From: Bradyrhizobium sp. SZCCT0148
Lineage (GTDB): Bacteria; Pseudomonadota; Alphaproteobacteria; Rhizobiales; Xanthobacteraceae
Assembly: GCF_018129985.1 (NCBI RefSeq)
Contig: NZ_JAFCKT010000003.1
Span: 342,501 to 406,500, forward strand
Reading direction: 5' to 3'
DNA length: 64,000 bases
In this document: positions 49,333 through 58,129 of the stretch, piece by piece
How positions within the stretch are numbered: position 1 is the stretch's first letter
Layout of the letters: each line of letters opens with the position of its first letter
Translations under genes and position numbers: made by a program
Notes under the pieces: generated by a model
The model's input: only the letters and a program-made list of their open reading frames with translations
Told to the model about the DNA's origin: nothing
Databases searched by the model: none

Positions 49333-49559
49333 AGCACTCTCCCAAACGGCCCAGCGACGGGGATCCGTTCAAAAAATGTCGTCGGATAAGCGCCCCGGCC
49401 AGATCGCGCGATGGAGGCGCGACGAGCCAAAGACTCAAATCAGACTGTGCTGCCGTGGATTGGTTGGGAATTTCCCGCCCGCACACCTGGCAATGAAGGA
49501 CAAGCCTTTTCAGTAGCCCGCGCCGGCGTTGGAATGCCGGTAGAGACCAAAAAAGCCCG

Positions 49560-49830
49560 ATCCGTCGTTGCTTTAAGTCGCGTCCCCCGTTGAGAGCGGG
49601 GTGCGCCGGTTCGCCTCCGGCTGCCAGTCACGGTTGCAAGAAGTGAAGTCACCTTCGACAAGGCATCTCTTGAGAGAGATGCTGGACCCTCCGGGTTTGC
49701 TTCGTCTTCCAACTTCAGGTCTTGCGACCTTCGGTCTCTGACTTCCGCACTTCCGAAGAGCCCCTCGGCTTCTTCACCCCTTGGCGGCTGTCCGGCCTCT
49801 TGTCCGGATACCTACCGACTGACACACGAC
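49560..49830 (-). ncRNA. Candidate structured leader RNA (speF-type) of ornithine decarboxylase
   Basis: The transcript region upstream of the decarboxylase holds several short perfect hairpins with 4-7 nt loops: 49663-49682 (GCATCTCT/AGAGATGC), 49717-49730 (AGGTC/GACCT), near 49755-49776 (GAAGAGCC/GGCTTCTTC) and near 49585-49603 (CCCCG/CGGGG). Rfam describes a speF element upstream of ornithine decarboxylase genes in alphaproteobacteria, and this position and length fit. A T6 run at 49554-49549 in transcript sense might mark attenuation. Boundaries are approximate; no covariance test was possible. Confidence 0.5.
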
Positions 49831-49861
49831 CACAGGCACGTGCGAAATTGGGCAAGGGCGC

Positions 49862-49889
49862 ACATAAGCGTTTTGACTCTGCTTCGCAA
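49862..49889 (-). promoter_or_regulatory. Candidate sigma-70 promoter of ornithine decarboxylase leader
   Basis: On the minus strand TTGCGA, a 16-base spacer and TTATGT give a plausible minus-35/minus-10 pair, with transcription starting near 49855. An inverted repeat TTAGGC-N13-GCCTAA (49898-49922) lies just upstream of the minus-35 box and could be an operator. Confidence 0.4.
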
Positions 49890-50014
49890 GAATTTTTTTA
49901 GGCTGAGAACAGAATTGCCTAACATCTGCTTGCGCAGTGTGGCGCGCGCGACGCGAAAGATGAACGGGCGTTAAGTTTTTGAGCCCAATTCGCGCGTCAC
50001 TCGCGCGAACAAAT

Positions 50015-50269
50015 TCAGCCGCGCTTCGTGAAGGGCTCGACGCGCTGAGCTGCGCGGATGAACGCGGTCATCACGAGCACGCCGAGCGCGAACAGCACGG
50101 CCTGCAGGATGTGCGTGCCCTGATCGCCGAGCCCGAACAGGATCGCGAGCGCCCAGCCGCCAGCGAATGCCGCGCCGAACACCTCGGCGCCAATCAGGAT
50201 GGCGGCGCTGATGACGGTGATGACGCTTGGCCAGACGATCTGACGGGAAGAGGAAGAAGGCGCGTTCAT
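50015..50269 (-). CDS. Small membrane protein
   Basis: This 84-residue protein has a polar N-terminus (MNAPSSSSRQIVWPS) and two predicted membrane helices (VITVISAAILIGAEVFGAAFAGGWALAILFGLG and LQAVLFALGVLVMTAFIRAA), with a basic C-terminus. It is divergent from the M3 peptidase gene. An overlapping plus-strand frame exists but has no protein-like pattern. Function unknown. Confidence 0.7.
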   Translation of the reverse strand: MNAPSSSSRQIVWPSVITVISAAILIGAEVFGAAFAGGWALAILFGLGDQGTHILQAVLFALGVLVMTAFIRAAQRVEPFTKRG

Positions 50270-50407
50270 GAGCTCAGGGGTCCAGGGTCTGTCGAGGGCC
50301 GCAATCTCCTCGAAAAGGCGGCCGGGGGCAAGGGCAAATGGCCCAAAAAAGCCCCATCGCGTGCTATAGCTGGCCGCAACAATTGAGCCATGAAATTGGG
50401 ACTTGTG

Positions 50408-52489
50408 ATGTCAGAAACCCGCCAAATTACCGACTCCGAGACCAACCCGCTGCTGAAGGCCTGGGTGACGCCGTTTGCGACCCCGCCCTTCGACGAGATC
50501 GAGCCGGAGCACTTCCTGCCGGCCTTCGAGCAGGCCTTCGCCGACCATTCCGCCGAGATCGCGGCGATCACCAACGATCCGGCTGCGCCCGACTTCGCCA
50601 ACACCATCACGGCGCTGGAGCGCTCGGGCAAGCTGCTGAGCAAAGTGGCGGCCGTGTTCTACGACCTCGTGTCGGCGCATTCCAACCCGGCGATCCTGGA
50701 GATCGACAAGGAGGTCTCGCTGCGGATGGCAAGGCACTGGAATCCGATCATGATGAACGCCGTGCTGTTCGGCCGCATCGCCCAGCTGCACGAGAATCGC
50801 GCCAATCTGGATCTATCTTCGGAGCAGCTTCGCCTGCTGGAGCGCACCTATACCCGTTTCCATCGCGCCGGCGCCGGCCTCTCCGATGAGGCCAAGACGC
50901 GGATGGCCGAGATCAACGAGAGGCTCGCCCAGCTCGGCACCAGCTTCAGCCATCATCTGCTCGGCGACGAGCAGGACTGGGTCATGGAGCTCGGGGAGGC
51001 CGACCGCCAGGGCCTGCCGGAGAGCTTCGTCGCCAGCGCCAAGGCTGCGGCAGAAGAGCGCGGCATGGAAGGCAAGGCCATCGTCACGCTGTCGCGCTCC
51101 TCGGTCGAACAGTTCCTGAAGAGCTCCGCCCGGCGTGATCTGCGCGAGAAGGTCTACAAGGCTTTCATCGCGCGGGGCGACAACGGCAATGCCAACGACA
51201 ACAATGGAACCATCGTCGAGGTCCTGAAGCTGCGCGAAGAGAGCGCCAAGCTGCTGGGCTATCCGACCTTTGCCGCTTACCGTCTGGAAGACTCCATGGC
51301 CAAGACGCCGGACGCGGTGCGAAGCCTCTTGGAGCGGGTCTGGAAGCCGGCGCGGGCGCGGGCGCTTGCCGACCGCGACGACATGCAGGCGCTGATCGCG
51401 GAAGAGGGTGGCAATTTCAAGCTCGCCCCTTGGGACTGGCGCTTTTACGCCGAAAAGCTGCGCCTTCAGCGCGCCAATTTCGACGATTCCGCGATCAAGC
51501 CGTATCTCTCGCTCGACAACATGATCGCCGCCGCCTTCGACTGTGCCACGCGCTTGTTCGGCGTCACTTTCGATGAGCGCAAGGACGTTCCGGTCTGGCA
51601 TCCCGACGTCCGGGTCTGGGAGATGAAGGGGCCGGACGGCAAGCACAAGGCGCTGTTCTACGGTGACTACTTCGCCCGGCCGTCGAAGCGCTCCGGCGCC
51701 TGGATGACCTCGCTGCGCGATCAGCAGAAGCTCGACGGCGAGGTCGCGCCGCTGGTTCTCAACATCTGCAATTTCGCCAAGGGCGCCGGCGGCGAGCCTT
51801 CGCTGCTGTCGCCCGACGACGCCCGCACCCTGTTCCACGAGTTCGGCCATGGCCTGCACGGCATGCTCTCCAACGTGACCTATCCGTCGCTGTCGGGCAC
51901 CTCCGTGTTCACCGATTTCGTCGAGCTGCCGTCGCAGCTCTACGAGCACTGGCAGGAACGGCCCGAGGTGCTGCAGAAATTCGCCCGCCACTACCAGACC
52001 GGCGAGCCGCTGCCCGACGAGCTGTTGCAGCGCTTCCTGGCCGCACGAAAATTCAACCAGGGCTTTGCCACGGTGGAGTTCGTCTCCTCGGCGCTGATCG
52101 ACCTCGAATTCCACACCCAGCCTGCCGCCGCCGCACAGGATGTCCGCGCCTTCGAGAGACGCGAGCTGGAGAAGATCGGCATGCCCGAGGAGATCGCGCT
52201 GCGCCACCGTCCGACCCAGTTCGGTCACATCTTCACCGGCGACCACTATGCCGCCGGCTATTACAGCTACATGTGGTCGGAGGTGATGGACGCCGATGCC
52301 TTCGGCGCGTTCGAGGAGGCCGGTGATATCTTCGATCCCGCCGTCGCCAAGCGTCTGCATGACGACATCTATTCGAGTGGCGGATCGCTCGATCCGGAAG
52401 CTGCCTATGAGGCTTTCCGCGGCCGTCCTCCGGAACCCGACGCGCTGCTGCGGCGCCGCGGCCTGCTCGACGACGCGAAGGCCGCCTGA
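50408..52489 (+). CDS. M3 family zinc metallopeptidase (oligopeptidase A / dipeptidyl carboxypeptidase type)
   Basis: This is a 693-residue thimet-type oligopeptidase of the cytoplasm. The zinc site is LFHEFGHGLHGML (His477, Glu478, His481) with the third ligand in the EL segment following (SVFTDFVELPSQLYEHW). The N-terminal helical half begins NPLLKAWVTPFATPPFDEIEPEHFLPAFEQA, as in OpdA/Dcp. The start ATG 50408 has TTGGGAC upstream; an ATG at 50390 adds six residues. Its stop overlaps the next start (TGATG), joining it to a metal-transport pair. Confidence 0.92.
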   Translation: MSETRQITDSETNPLLKAWVTPFATPPFDEIEPEHFLPAFEQAFADHSAEIAAITNDPAAPDFANTITALERSGKLLSKVAAVFYDLVSAHSNPAILEIDKEVSLRMARHWNPIMMNAVLFGRIAQLHENRANLDLSSEQLRLLERTYTRFHRAGAGLSDEAKTRMAEINERLAQLGTSFSHHLLGDEQDWVMELGEADRQGLPESFVASAKAAAEERGMEGKAIVTLSRSSVEQFLKSSARRDLREKVYKAFIARGDNGNANDNNGTIVEVLKLREESAKLLGYPTFAAYRLEDSMAKTPDAVRSLLERVWKPARARALADRDDMQALIAEEGGNFKLAPWDWRFYAEKLRLQRANFDDSAIKPYLSLDNMIAAAFDCATRLFGVTFDERKDVPVWHPDVRVWEMKGPDGKHKALFYGDYFARPSKRSGAWMTSLRDQQKLDGEVAPLVLNICNFAKGAGGEPSLLSPDDARTLFHEFGHGLHGMLSNVTYPSLSGTSVFTDFVELPSQLYEHWQERPEVLQKFARHYQTGEPLPDELLQRFLAARKFNQGFATVEFVSSALIDLEFHTQPAAAAQDVRAFERRELEKIGMPEEIALRHRPTQFGHIFTGDHYAAGYYSYMWSEVMDADAFGAFEEAGDIFDPAVAKRLHDDIYSSGGSLDPEAAYEAFRGRPPEPDALLRRRGLLDDAKAA

Positions 52490-53127
52490 TGGGCATGCGC
52501 GCCCTGTTCGGCTTGCTGCTCGCCGCCGGCCTGTCACTCGCGGCGGGCACGGCGCATGCGCATCCGCATGTCTGGATCACCGCGACCAGCGAATTGCTCT
52601 ACGCCCCCGACGGCACCATCACCGGCGTCCGCCACGCCTGGACGTTTGACGACATGTTCTCTGCCTATGCGGTGCAGGGGCTCGAGAGCAAGACCAAGGG
52701 CGCCTATACGCGCGAGGAGCTCGGACCGCTGGCGCAAACCAATGTCGAGTCGCTGAAGGAATACGCCTACTTCACCTTTGCGCGAGCCGACGGCAAGAAG
52801 GAGCGATTCCAGGAGCCGGTCGACTATTTCCTCGACTACAAGGATACGGTCCTGACGCTGCATTTCACGCTGCCGCTGAAGAACCCGGTCAAGTCCAAGC
52901 AGCTGGTGCTCGAAGTGTTCGACCGCTCCTTCTTCATCGACTTCCAGATGGCCAAGGACAATCCGGTCAAGCTGGTGGGCGCGCCCGCAGGCTGCCAGAT
53001 GAAGCTGGACCGGCCGAACGACGGCTCCGCCATGGCCCAGAAGCTCAATGAGCAGACGTTCCTGAACGGCGAGAACAGCAATTTCGGCATGATGTTCGCC
53101 AACAAGATCACGGTGGATTGCCCTTGA
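52489..53127 (+). CDS. DUF1007 family secreted protein
   Basis: This 212-residue periplasmic protein has a signal peptide ending near residue 24 (GTAHAHPH). The mature N-terminus HPHVWI starts with a His-x-His motif that often binds Ni, Co or Zn, and the rest follows the DUF1007 (COG3683) pattern: RHAWTFDDMFSAYAVQGL, YAYFTFARADGK, and DRSFFIDFQMAKDNPV. It is translationally coupled to the peptidase upstream and to the NicO-type permease downstream, the usual genomic partner of DUF1007. Confidence 0.87.
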   Translation: MGMRALFGLLLAAGLSLAAGTAHAHPHVWITATSELLYAPDGTITGVRHAWTFDDMFSAYAVQGLESKTKGAYTREELGPLAQTNVESLKEYAYFTFARADGKKERFQEPVDYFLDYKDTVLTLHFTLPLKNPVKSKQLVLEVFDRSFFIDFQMAKDNPVKLVGAPAGCQMKLDRPNDGSAMAQKLNEQTFLNGENSNFGMMFANKITVDCP

Positions 53128-54251
53128 CGCCAAAGCTTTCCCCGCTTGCCCGCGGGCTTTTTGCCTGCGCCGTGGTTATCGCCGTGCTGGCGGTGGCCGA
53201 TGCCGCGCTTCACGATGTCCTCGCGCAAAATCCGTTCGGCGCGCCGAAGCCGGCGCAAGCGGCTGAACCCGAGGCCAGCGGGATCATCGGTTGGCTGCTG
53301 GCAAAGCAGTCGGAATTCTATCGCCAGATGTCGTCGACCATCCGCGCCGCGAAGTCCGACGGCTCGGCGGTGTGGACGCTGCTCTTCATTTCCTTTGCCT
53401 ACGGTATCTTCCACGCTGCCGGCCCCGGCCACGGCAAGGCGGTGATCGCCTCCTACCTCGTCGCCAACCGGGAGACTGCGCGGCGCGGCATCGCGCTGTC
53501 GTTCGCCTCGGCGCTGATGCAGTCGCTGGTGGCGATCCTGATCGTCGGGATATCGGCCTGGGTGCTGAATGCGACCGCCAAGACCATGTGCAAGGCGGAA
53601 GGCGTGATCGAGATCGCGAGCTATGGCCTGATCGCGCTGTTCGGCCTGCGGCTGGTGTGGGTCAAGGGCCGCACGTTCATCAGGGCGCTGCAAGCGGCCC
53701 AGCCAGTGCCGGCGCTCGCCGGCGTGCCGCACGATCATGATCACGGCCACCACCATCATCATGACGCCCACGATCGTCACGATCACGGACATGATGATCA
53801 TCGGCACGGTCATGATCATGCTCACGCCCGAACCCATCACGGCCATGACCACGTTCACGACGAGCATTGCGGCCATTCCCATGGCCCCACGCCGAGCGAA
53901 CTCGCCGGCCCCGGCGGCTGGCGGCGCGGGTTCGCCGCGATCCTCACCGTCGGCATCCGCCCCTGCTCGGGCGCGATCCTCGTGCTGGTGTTCGCGCTGG
54001 CCCAGGGCCTGTTCTGGGCCGGCATCGCCGCGACGTTCCTGATGGGGCTCGGCACCGCGATCACGGTCGCGGCCATCGCGGTCATCGCCGTCTCCGCCAA
54101 GGACATCGCCGCCCGCCTCAGCGCAGGACGCGACGGCGGCGGTGCGCTGTTCATGCGCGGCATCGAACTCGCGGCCGCGGGCGTCGTGCTGCTGTTCGGT
54201 ACAGGTCTCTTGTTGGGCTACATCGCGGCCGAACGGACGACGTGCTTCTAG
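53124..54251 (+). CDS. Nickel/cobalt transporter-like protein (NicO/RcnA family)
   Basis: This membrane protein of about 375 residues has HAAGPGHGKAVIASYLVA, the family HxxGxGHxK-type motif, and the second-half GIRPCSGAILVLVFALAQGL. A long His/Asp-rich cytoplasmic or periplasmic loop (about 53730-53880) is built of H-D-H and H-H units and should bind metal. The start is set at TTG 53124, overlapping the upstream stop (TTGA), with GGTGGA six bases before; TTG 53118 is an alternative. Direction of transport (RcnA-like export or uptake) cannot be decided by eye. Confidence 0.87.
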   Translation: MTPKLSPLARGLFACAVVIAVLAVADAALHDVLAQNPFGAPKPAQAAEPEASGIIGWLLAKQSEFYRQMSSTIRAAKSDGSAVWTLLFISFAYGIFHAAGPGHGKAVIASYLVANRETARRGIALSFASALMQSLVAILIVGISAWVLNATAKTMCKAEGVIEIASYGLIALFGLRLVWVKGRTFIRALQAAQPVPALAGVPHDHDHGHHHHHDAHDRHDHGHDDHRHGHDHAHARTHHGHDHVHDEHCGHSHGPTPSELAGPGGWRRGFAAILTVGIRPCSGAILVLVFALAQGLFWAGIAATFLMGLGTAITVAAIAVIAVSAKDIAARLSAGRDGGGALFMRGIELAAAGVVLLFGTGLLLGYIAAERTTCF

Positions 54252-54256
54252 GCAAA

Positions 54257-54275
54257 CTCGTGCCCCGGACGCGGG
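54257..54275. repeat. Half of a family A palindromic repeat
   Basis: CTCGTGCCCCGGACGCGGG matches the left arm of family A, but no right arm or interior is present before the MAPEG gene at 54279. It looks like a remnant. Confidence 0.65.
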
Positions 54276-54278
54276 GGC

Positions 54279-54677
54279 TCACACAGGCAAGAACCGCTTC
54301 AGCGCCGGCATGAAGAAGATCCCGAGATTGATCGCAAAGCCGAGGGTCCAGAGGATCGAGCGCAGCGTCGGGCGGTTGCCGAGATAGGTCAGCACATACG
54401 CGAGGCGGACGATGAGGAACAGCGCCGCGAGTTCGTCGATCAGCCGCTGCGGCGAGTCCCGGTATTCGGCGAGCAGCACCGCGAAGGCGAAGAACGGGAA
54501 GGTCTCGATGCCGTTCTGGTGCGCGCCGAGCGCGCGCTGCGAGAGCGCGTCCTCGTAGAAGGCGGGGTCGCGCGGCCGGGCATTGTCGAAGCGCCGAAAC
54601 CTGATCCATTTGATCGCGGCGATCGTAGACAGATAGAGCAGCAGCGCTCCGAAGACGAACCATTCCGCGAGTGTCAT
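54279..54677 (-). CDS. MAPEG family membrane protein
   Basis: This 132-residue protein of four predicted membrane helices has the family core RRFDNARPRDPAFYEDALSQRALGAHQNGIETFPFFAFAVLLAEY: the ARxN-like and HQNGIE..P segments that hold glutathione in MAPEG enzymes. Bacterial members are often glutathione transferases or of unknown role. It is convergent with the NicO gene and divergent from hemH. Confidence 0.9.
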   Translation of the reverse strand: MTLAEWFVFGALLLYLSTIAAIKWIRFRRFDNARPRDPAFYEDALSQRALGAHQNGIETFPFFAFAVLLAEYRDSPQRLIDELAALFLIVRLAYVLTYLGNRPTLRSILWTLGFAINLGIFFMPALKRFLPV

Positions 54678-54760
54678 CTTTCCTCCCCAGCCTGGGGTGG
54701 GACCCTAACGAAACCGGCCTCATCTTGACAAGTTCGGAGCAACGCGCGACCCACAGAGCC

Positions 54761-55798
54761 ATGACCAGTGTCGTTCCCATCGAGGCCGCGAGACCGGCCG
54801 CCCAATCCGCCCTGCCGCGCGTCGGCGTGCTGCTGGTGAATCTCGGCACGCCCGATACGGCCAACGCTCGGGGCGTGCGGGTCTATCTCAAGGAATTCCT
54901 CTCCGACGCCCGGGTGATCGAGGACCAGGGGCTGATCTGGAAGGCCGTGCTCAATGGGATCATCCTGAACACCCGGCCGCGGGCCAAGGCGCGCGACTAT
55001 CTGAAGATCTGGAACACCGAAAAGAACGAGTCCCCGCTCAAGACCATCACGCGCTCGCAGAGCGACAAGCTCGCCGCGGCGTTGTCGAGCCATGCCCATG
55101 TCGTGGTCGATTGGGCGATGCGCTACGGCAATCCGTCGATCAAAGCCGGCATCGACGGATTGATCGCCAGGGGCTGCGAGCGCATCCTCACCGTTCCCCT
55201 GTATCCGCAATATTCGGCCTCGACCTCGGCAACGGTCTGCGACGAGGTATTCCGCGTGCTTGCCAGCCTGCGGAACCAGCCGACGCTCCGCGTCACGCCG
55301 CCTTATTACGAGGACGAGGCCTACATCGACGCCCTCGCGACCTCGATCGAGACGCATCTTTCAACCCTGTCCTTCGCACCGGAGCTGATCGTCGCGTCCT
55401 TCCACGGCATGCCGAAAACCTATGTCGAGAAGGGCGATCCCTATCAGAGCCATTGTGTCGCCACGACGCAGGCGTTGCGCCGCCGGCTCGGCATGGACGA
55501 AACCAAACTGCTCTTGACCTTCCAGTCGCGCTTCGGCTTCGACGAGTGGCTCCAGCCCTATACCGACAAGACCATGGAGCGGCTCGCGAAAGAAGGCGTG
55601 CGTCGGCTTGCGGTGGTGACGCCCGGCTTTTCCGCCGACTGCCTGGAGACGCTGGAGGAGATCGCGGAGGAGAATGCCGAGATCTTCAAGCACAATGGCG
55701 GCGAGGAGTTTTCCGCCATTCCCTGCCTCAACGACAGCGATCCCGGCATGGATGTGATCCGCACCCTCGTGCTGCGCGAGCTCCAGGGCTGGATCTGA
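54761..55798 (+). CDS. hemH: Ferrochelatase
   Basis: This is a 345-residue enzyme that inserts Fe2+ into protoporphyrin IX, the last step of haem synthesis. VGVLLVNLGTPDTANARGVRVYLKEFLSD starts the family, DWAMRYGNPSIKAGIDGL and ERILTVPLYPQYSASTSATVCDEVFR follow, the catalytic His is in IVASFHGMPKTYVEKGDPYQSHC, and the active-site Glu in GFSADCLETLEEIAEENAEIF. The start MTSVVPIEA is favoured over a frame extending 30 codons upstream. It stands alone, divergent from the MAPEG gene. Confidence 0.95.
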   Translation: MTSVVPIEAARPAAQSALPRVGVLLVNLGTPDTANARGVRVYLKEFLSDARVIEDQGLIWKAVLNGIILNTRPRAKARDYLKIWNTEKNESPLKTITRSQSDKLAAALSSHAHVVVDWAMRYGNPSIKAGIDGLIARGCERILTVPLYPQYSASTSATVCDEVFRVLASLRNQPTLRVTPPYYEDEAYIDALATSIETHLSTLSFAPELIVASFHGMPKTYVEKGDPYQSHCVATTQALRRRLGMDETKLLLTFQSRFGFDEWLQPYTDKTMERLAKEGVRRLAVVTPGFSADCLETLEEIAEENAEIFKHNGGEEFSAIPCLNDSDPGMDVIRTLVLRELQGWI

Positions 55799-55808
55799 TG
55801 GGCGTCCT

Positions 55809-56359
55809 ATGAGCCGCCGCGAGTGTGTGGCGCTTCCTGGGACGATCGCGGTGCTGCCGGTCTCGGTCATGGCGCAGCAGCCGCGCGCGGTGCGCCGGCT
55901 CGGCGTGCTCTCCGTGATCGCCTCCGATGACGAGATCGACCAAGCCCGCCTGGTCGACGCGCTCGCCGGCCTTGGCTGAAAAAGCGCGACAATCCCGAGA
56001 TCGACTGGCGCAGCGGCGGCGACCGCGCCCGCATCGCCCGGCTCGCCGACGAACTGATCGCGCTGAAGCCCGAAGTCTTGCTCCCGCTCGGCACGCCTTC
56101 GGTCGAGGAGCTGCGCCGCCGCACCACGACCATCCGATCGTGTTCGTCGTCGTCACCTGTCCTAAAGCACCGACAGCGCCGAGCAGCTCCGCCGTGCCGC
56201 CGATTATATCGATCGCATCCTGAAGGCGCGCGGCCAGCCGACCTGCCCGTGCAGAACCCCACCAAGTTCGAACTCACGGTCAATCTCAAGACGGCCAGGG
56301 AGTTCGGCGTGACAGTTCACCCGGGCCTCATCACCCTCGCGAATGACGTCATCGAATGA
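55809..56359 (+). pseudogene. Degraded ABC transporter substrate-binding protein (ABC_sub_bind type)
   Basis: The first frame reads MSRRECVALPGTIAVLPVSVMAQQPRAVRRLGVLSVIASDD up to a stop at 55977, matching the start of the common family MRRREF-ALLGG-A-AWP-AARAQQ...RIGVL. A shifted frame continues KRDNPEIDWRSGGDRARIARLADELIALKPEVLLPLGTPSVEELRR, then a large middle part is missing, and the end ADYIDRIL...RPADLPVQNPTKFELTVNLKTAREFGVTVHPGLITLANDVIE is the family C-terminus in another frame. At least two frameshifts and an internal deletion of over 100 codons make it inactive. The following 225 bases up to qmcA hold no gene. Confidence 0.85.
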
Positions 56360-56584
56360 AGTCGTCCGATGGGCCGTTCGGATTCGCTAATTTCCGCTGC
56401 TAGGCTTGCGCCTGCACGCTTTCAAGGGTCTCTCGTAAATACATATCGTGGCCATTCCCTGCCTGGACGACTTGTGCAGAATTGAGCCGATACCGACGTG
56501 AATTGCGACCGCTGAACCGGTAGGGTTGCGATACCGACCAACATACGGCGCGGGAAAGGTCGTTTTTCCTGCCTTGGAGGAAAT

Positions 56585-57586
56585 ATGAGCGGTTTCGACA
56601 TTTTCGCGATTGTTCTGGTTTTGCTCGTCATCGTCACGCTGATCGCCGGCGTGAAGACGGTGCCGCAGGGCTATGACTGGACCATCGAGCGGTTCGGCAA
56701 ATACACGCAGACGCTGAGCCCCGGCCTCAACCTGATCGTGCCCTATTTCGATCGCGTCGGACGCAAGATCAACATGATGGAGCAGGTGATCGACATCCCG
56801 GAGCAGGAGGTCATCACCAAGGACAACGCCACCGTGACGGTGGACGGCGTTGCTTTCTACCAGGTGTTTGATGCCGCCAAGGCGAGCTACGAGGTCTCCA
56901 ACCTGACCCAGGCCGTGACCGTCCTGACCATGACGAACATCCGTTCCGTGATGGGCTCGATGGATCTCGATCAGGTGCTGTCGCACCGCGACGAGATCAA
57001 TGAGCGCCTGCTGCGCGTGGTCGATGCCGCGGTCTCGCCCTGGGGCCTGAAGGTCAACCGCATCGAGATCAAGGACATCGTGCCGCCGGCCGACCTCGTC
57101 GAAGCCATGGGCCGGCAGATGAAGGCCGAGCGCGTCAAGCGCGCCGACATCCTCGCCGCCGAGGGCCAGCGCCAATCCGAGATCCTGCGCGCCGAGGGCG
57201 CCAAGCAGGGCCAGATCCTCCAGGCCGAAGGCCGCAAGGAGGCCGCGTTCCGCGACGCCGAGGCCCGCGAGCGGTCTGCCGAGGCCGAGGCCAAGGCGAC
57301 CCAGATGGTCAGCGAAGCGATTTCCAAGGGCGACGTGGCCGCGCTGAATTATTTCATCGCCGACAAATACATCAAGGCCTTCGGGCAACTGGCCGAATCG
57401 CCGAACCAGAAAGTCATCATGCTTCCGGTCGAGGCGATGAGCATGCTGGGCTCGCTCGCCGGCATCGGCGAGATCGCAAAGGCAACGTTTGGCGAAAGCG
57501 CGGCCTCCGCTGCCGCCGCGCGCCGTCCGAGCTCGGTGCCGACGACCGGCGGCACGCCGCCGGCGGTGCCGCCGCGGCAGGGATAG
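56585..57586 (+). CDS. qmcA: SPFH/Band 7 membrane protein (QmcA/paraslipin type)
   Basis: This 333-residue protein has one N-terminal membrane helix (FDIFAIVLVLLVIVTLIAGV), an SPFH domain (VPQGYDWTIERFGKYTQTLSPGLNLIVPYFDRVGRKINMMEQVIDIPEQEVITKDNATVTVDGV) and a long charged coiled coil (RQMKAERVKRADILAAEGQRQSEILRAEGAKQGQILQAEGRKEAAFRDAEARERSAEAEAKA). These proteins form oligomeric rings or caps at the membrane and can modulate FtsH-type proteolysis. The downstream nfeD is its usual partner. AGGAAAT precedes the ATG. Confidence 0.92.
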   Translation: MSGFDIFAIVLVLLVIVTLIAGVKTVPQGYDWTIERFGKYTQTLSPGLNLIVPYFDRVGRKINMMEQVIDIPEQEVITKDNATVTVDGVAFYQVFDAAKASYEVSNLTQAVTVLTMTNIRSVMGSMDLDQVLSHRDEINERLLRVVDAAVSPWGLKVNRIEIKDIVPPADLVEAMGRQMKAERVKRADILAAEGQRQSEILRAEGAKQGQILQAEGRKEAAFRDAEARERSAEAEAKATQMVSEAISKGDVAALNYFIADKYIKAFGQLAESPNQKVIMLPVEAMSMLGSLAGIGEIAKATFGESAASAAAARRPSSVPTTGGTPPAVPPRQG

Positions 57587-57640
57587 TCCCTGGTGGATGC
57601 CCCTTCGACAGGGGCATCCACCATGATAAAAGGTCGTGTC

Positions 57641-58084
57641 ATGACCGACATGTTCGTATCGCTCGGCACCTGGAACTGGCTGATCTTCGGTTTCATCCTG
57701 ATGGCGCTGGAGGTGCTGGCGCCGGGTGTCTTCCTGTTCTGGCTCGGGCTCGCCGCGTTGCTCGTCGGCCTGATCTCGTTCACCGTCGCCCTATCGTGGC
57801 AGATCCAGCTCGTGATGTTCGCGCTGTTTGCCGCCGCCGCCGTGCCGATATGGCGCCGCCTTGCGCGACCGAAGTCGGATGCAAGCGCCAGCCCGTTCCT
57901 CAACAAGCGCGCCGATGCGCTGCTCGGACGCGAGTTCACGCTGGAGAAGCCGATCGTCGACGGCAGCGGCACCATGCGCATCGGCGACACGGTGTGGCGC
58001 GTCGCCGGCCCCGATACGCCGGCGGGAACGCGGGTGAAGGTGGTGCAGGTGGACGGTGCGAACCTGACCGTGGCGGCGGCCTGA
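57641..58084 (+). CDS. NfeD family protein
   Basis: This 147-residue protein of the short NfeD class has about three membrane helices (WNWLIFGFILMALEVLAPGVFLFWLGLAALLVGLISF and WQIQLVMFALFAAAAVPIW) followed by an OB-fold domain (LGREFTLEKPIVDGSGTMRIGDTVWRVAGPDTPAGTRVKVVQVDGANLTV). It pairs with the SPFH protein upstream. Start ATG 57641 has AAGG 8 bases upstream; ATG 57623 would add six residues. Confidence 0.88.
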   Translation: MTDMFVSLGTWNWLIFGFILMALEVLAPGVFLFWLGLAALLVGLISFTVALSWQIQLVMFALFAAAAVPIWRRLARPKSDASASPFLNKRADALLGREFTLEKPIVDGSGTMRIGDTVWRVAGPDTPAGTRVKVVQVDGANLTVAAA

Positions 58085-58129
58085 CAATTCTTCACGTCTC
58101 CCCGTAAGAACGGGCGGGAAAACACCGTC

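Noticed and set aside
49979..50386. A 135-codon plus-strand frame overlapping the small membrane protein
   Set aside because: Composition is Arg/Glu/Gln-rich without pattern, while the minus strand gives two clean membrane helices.
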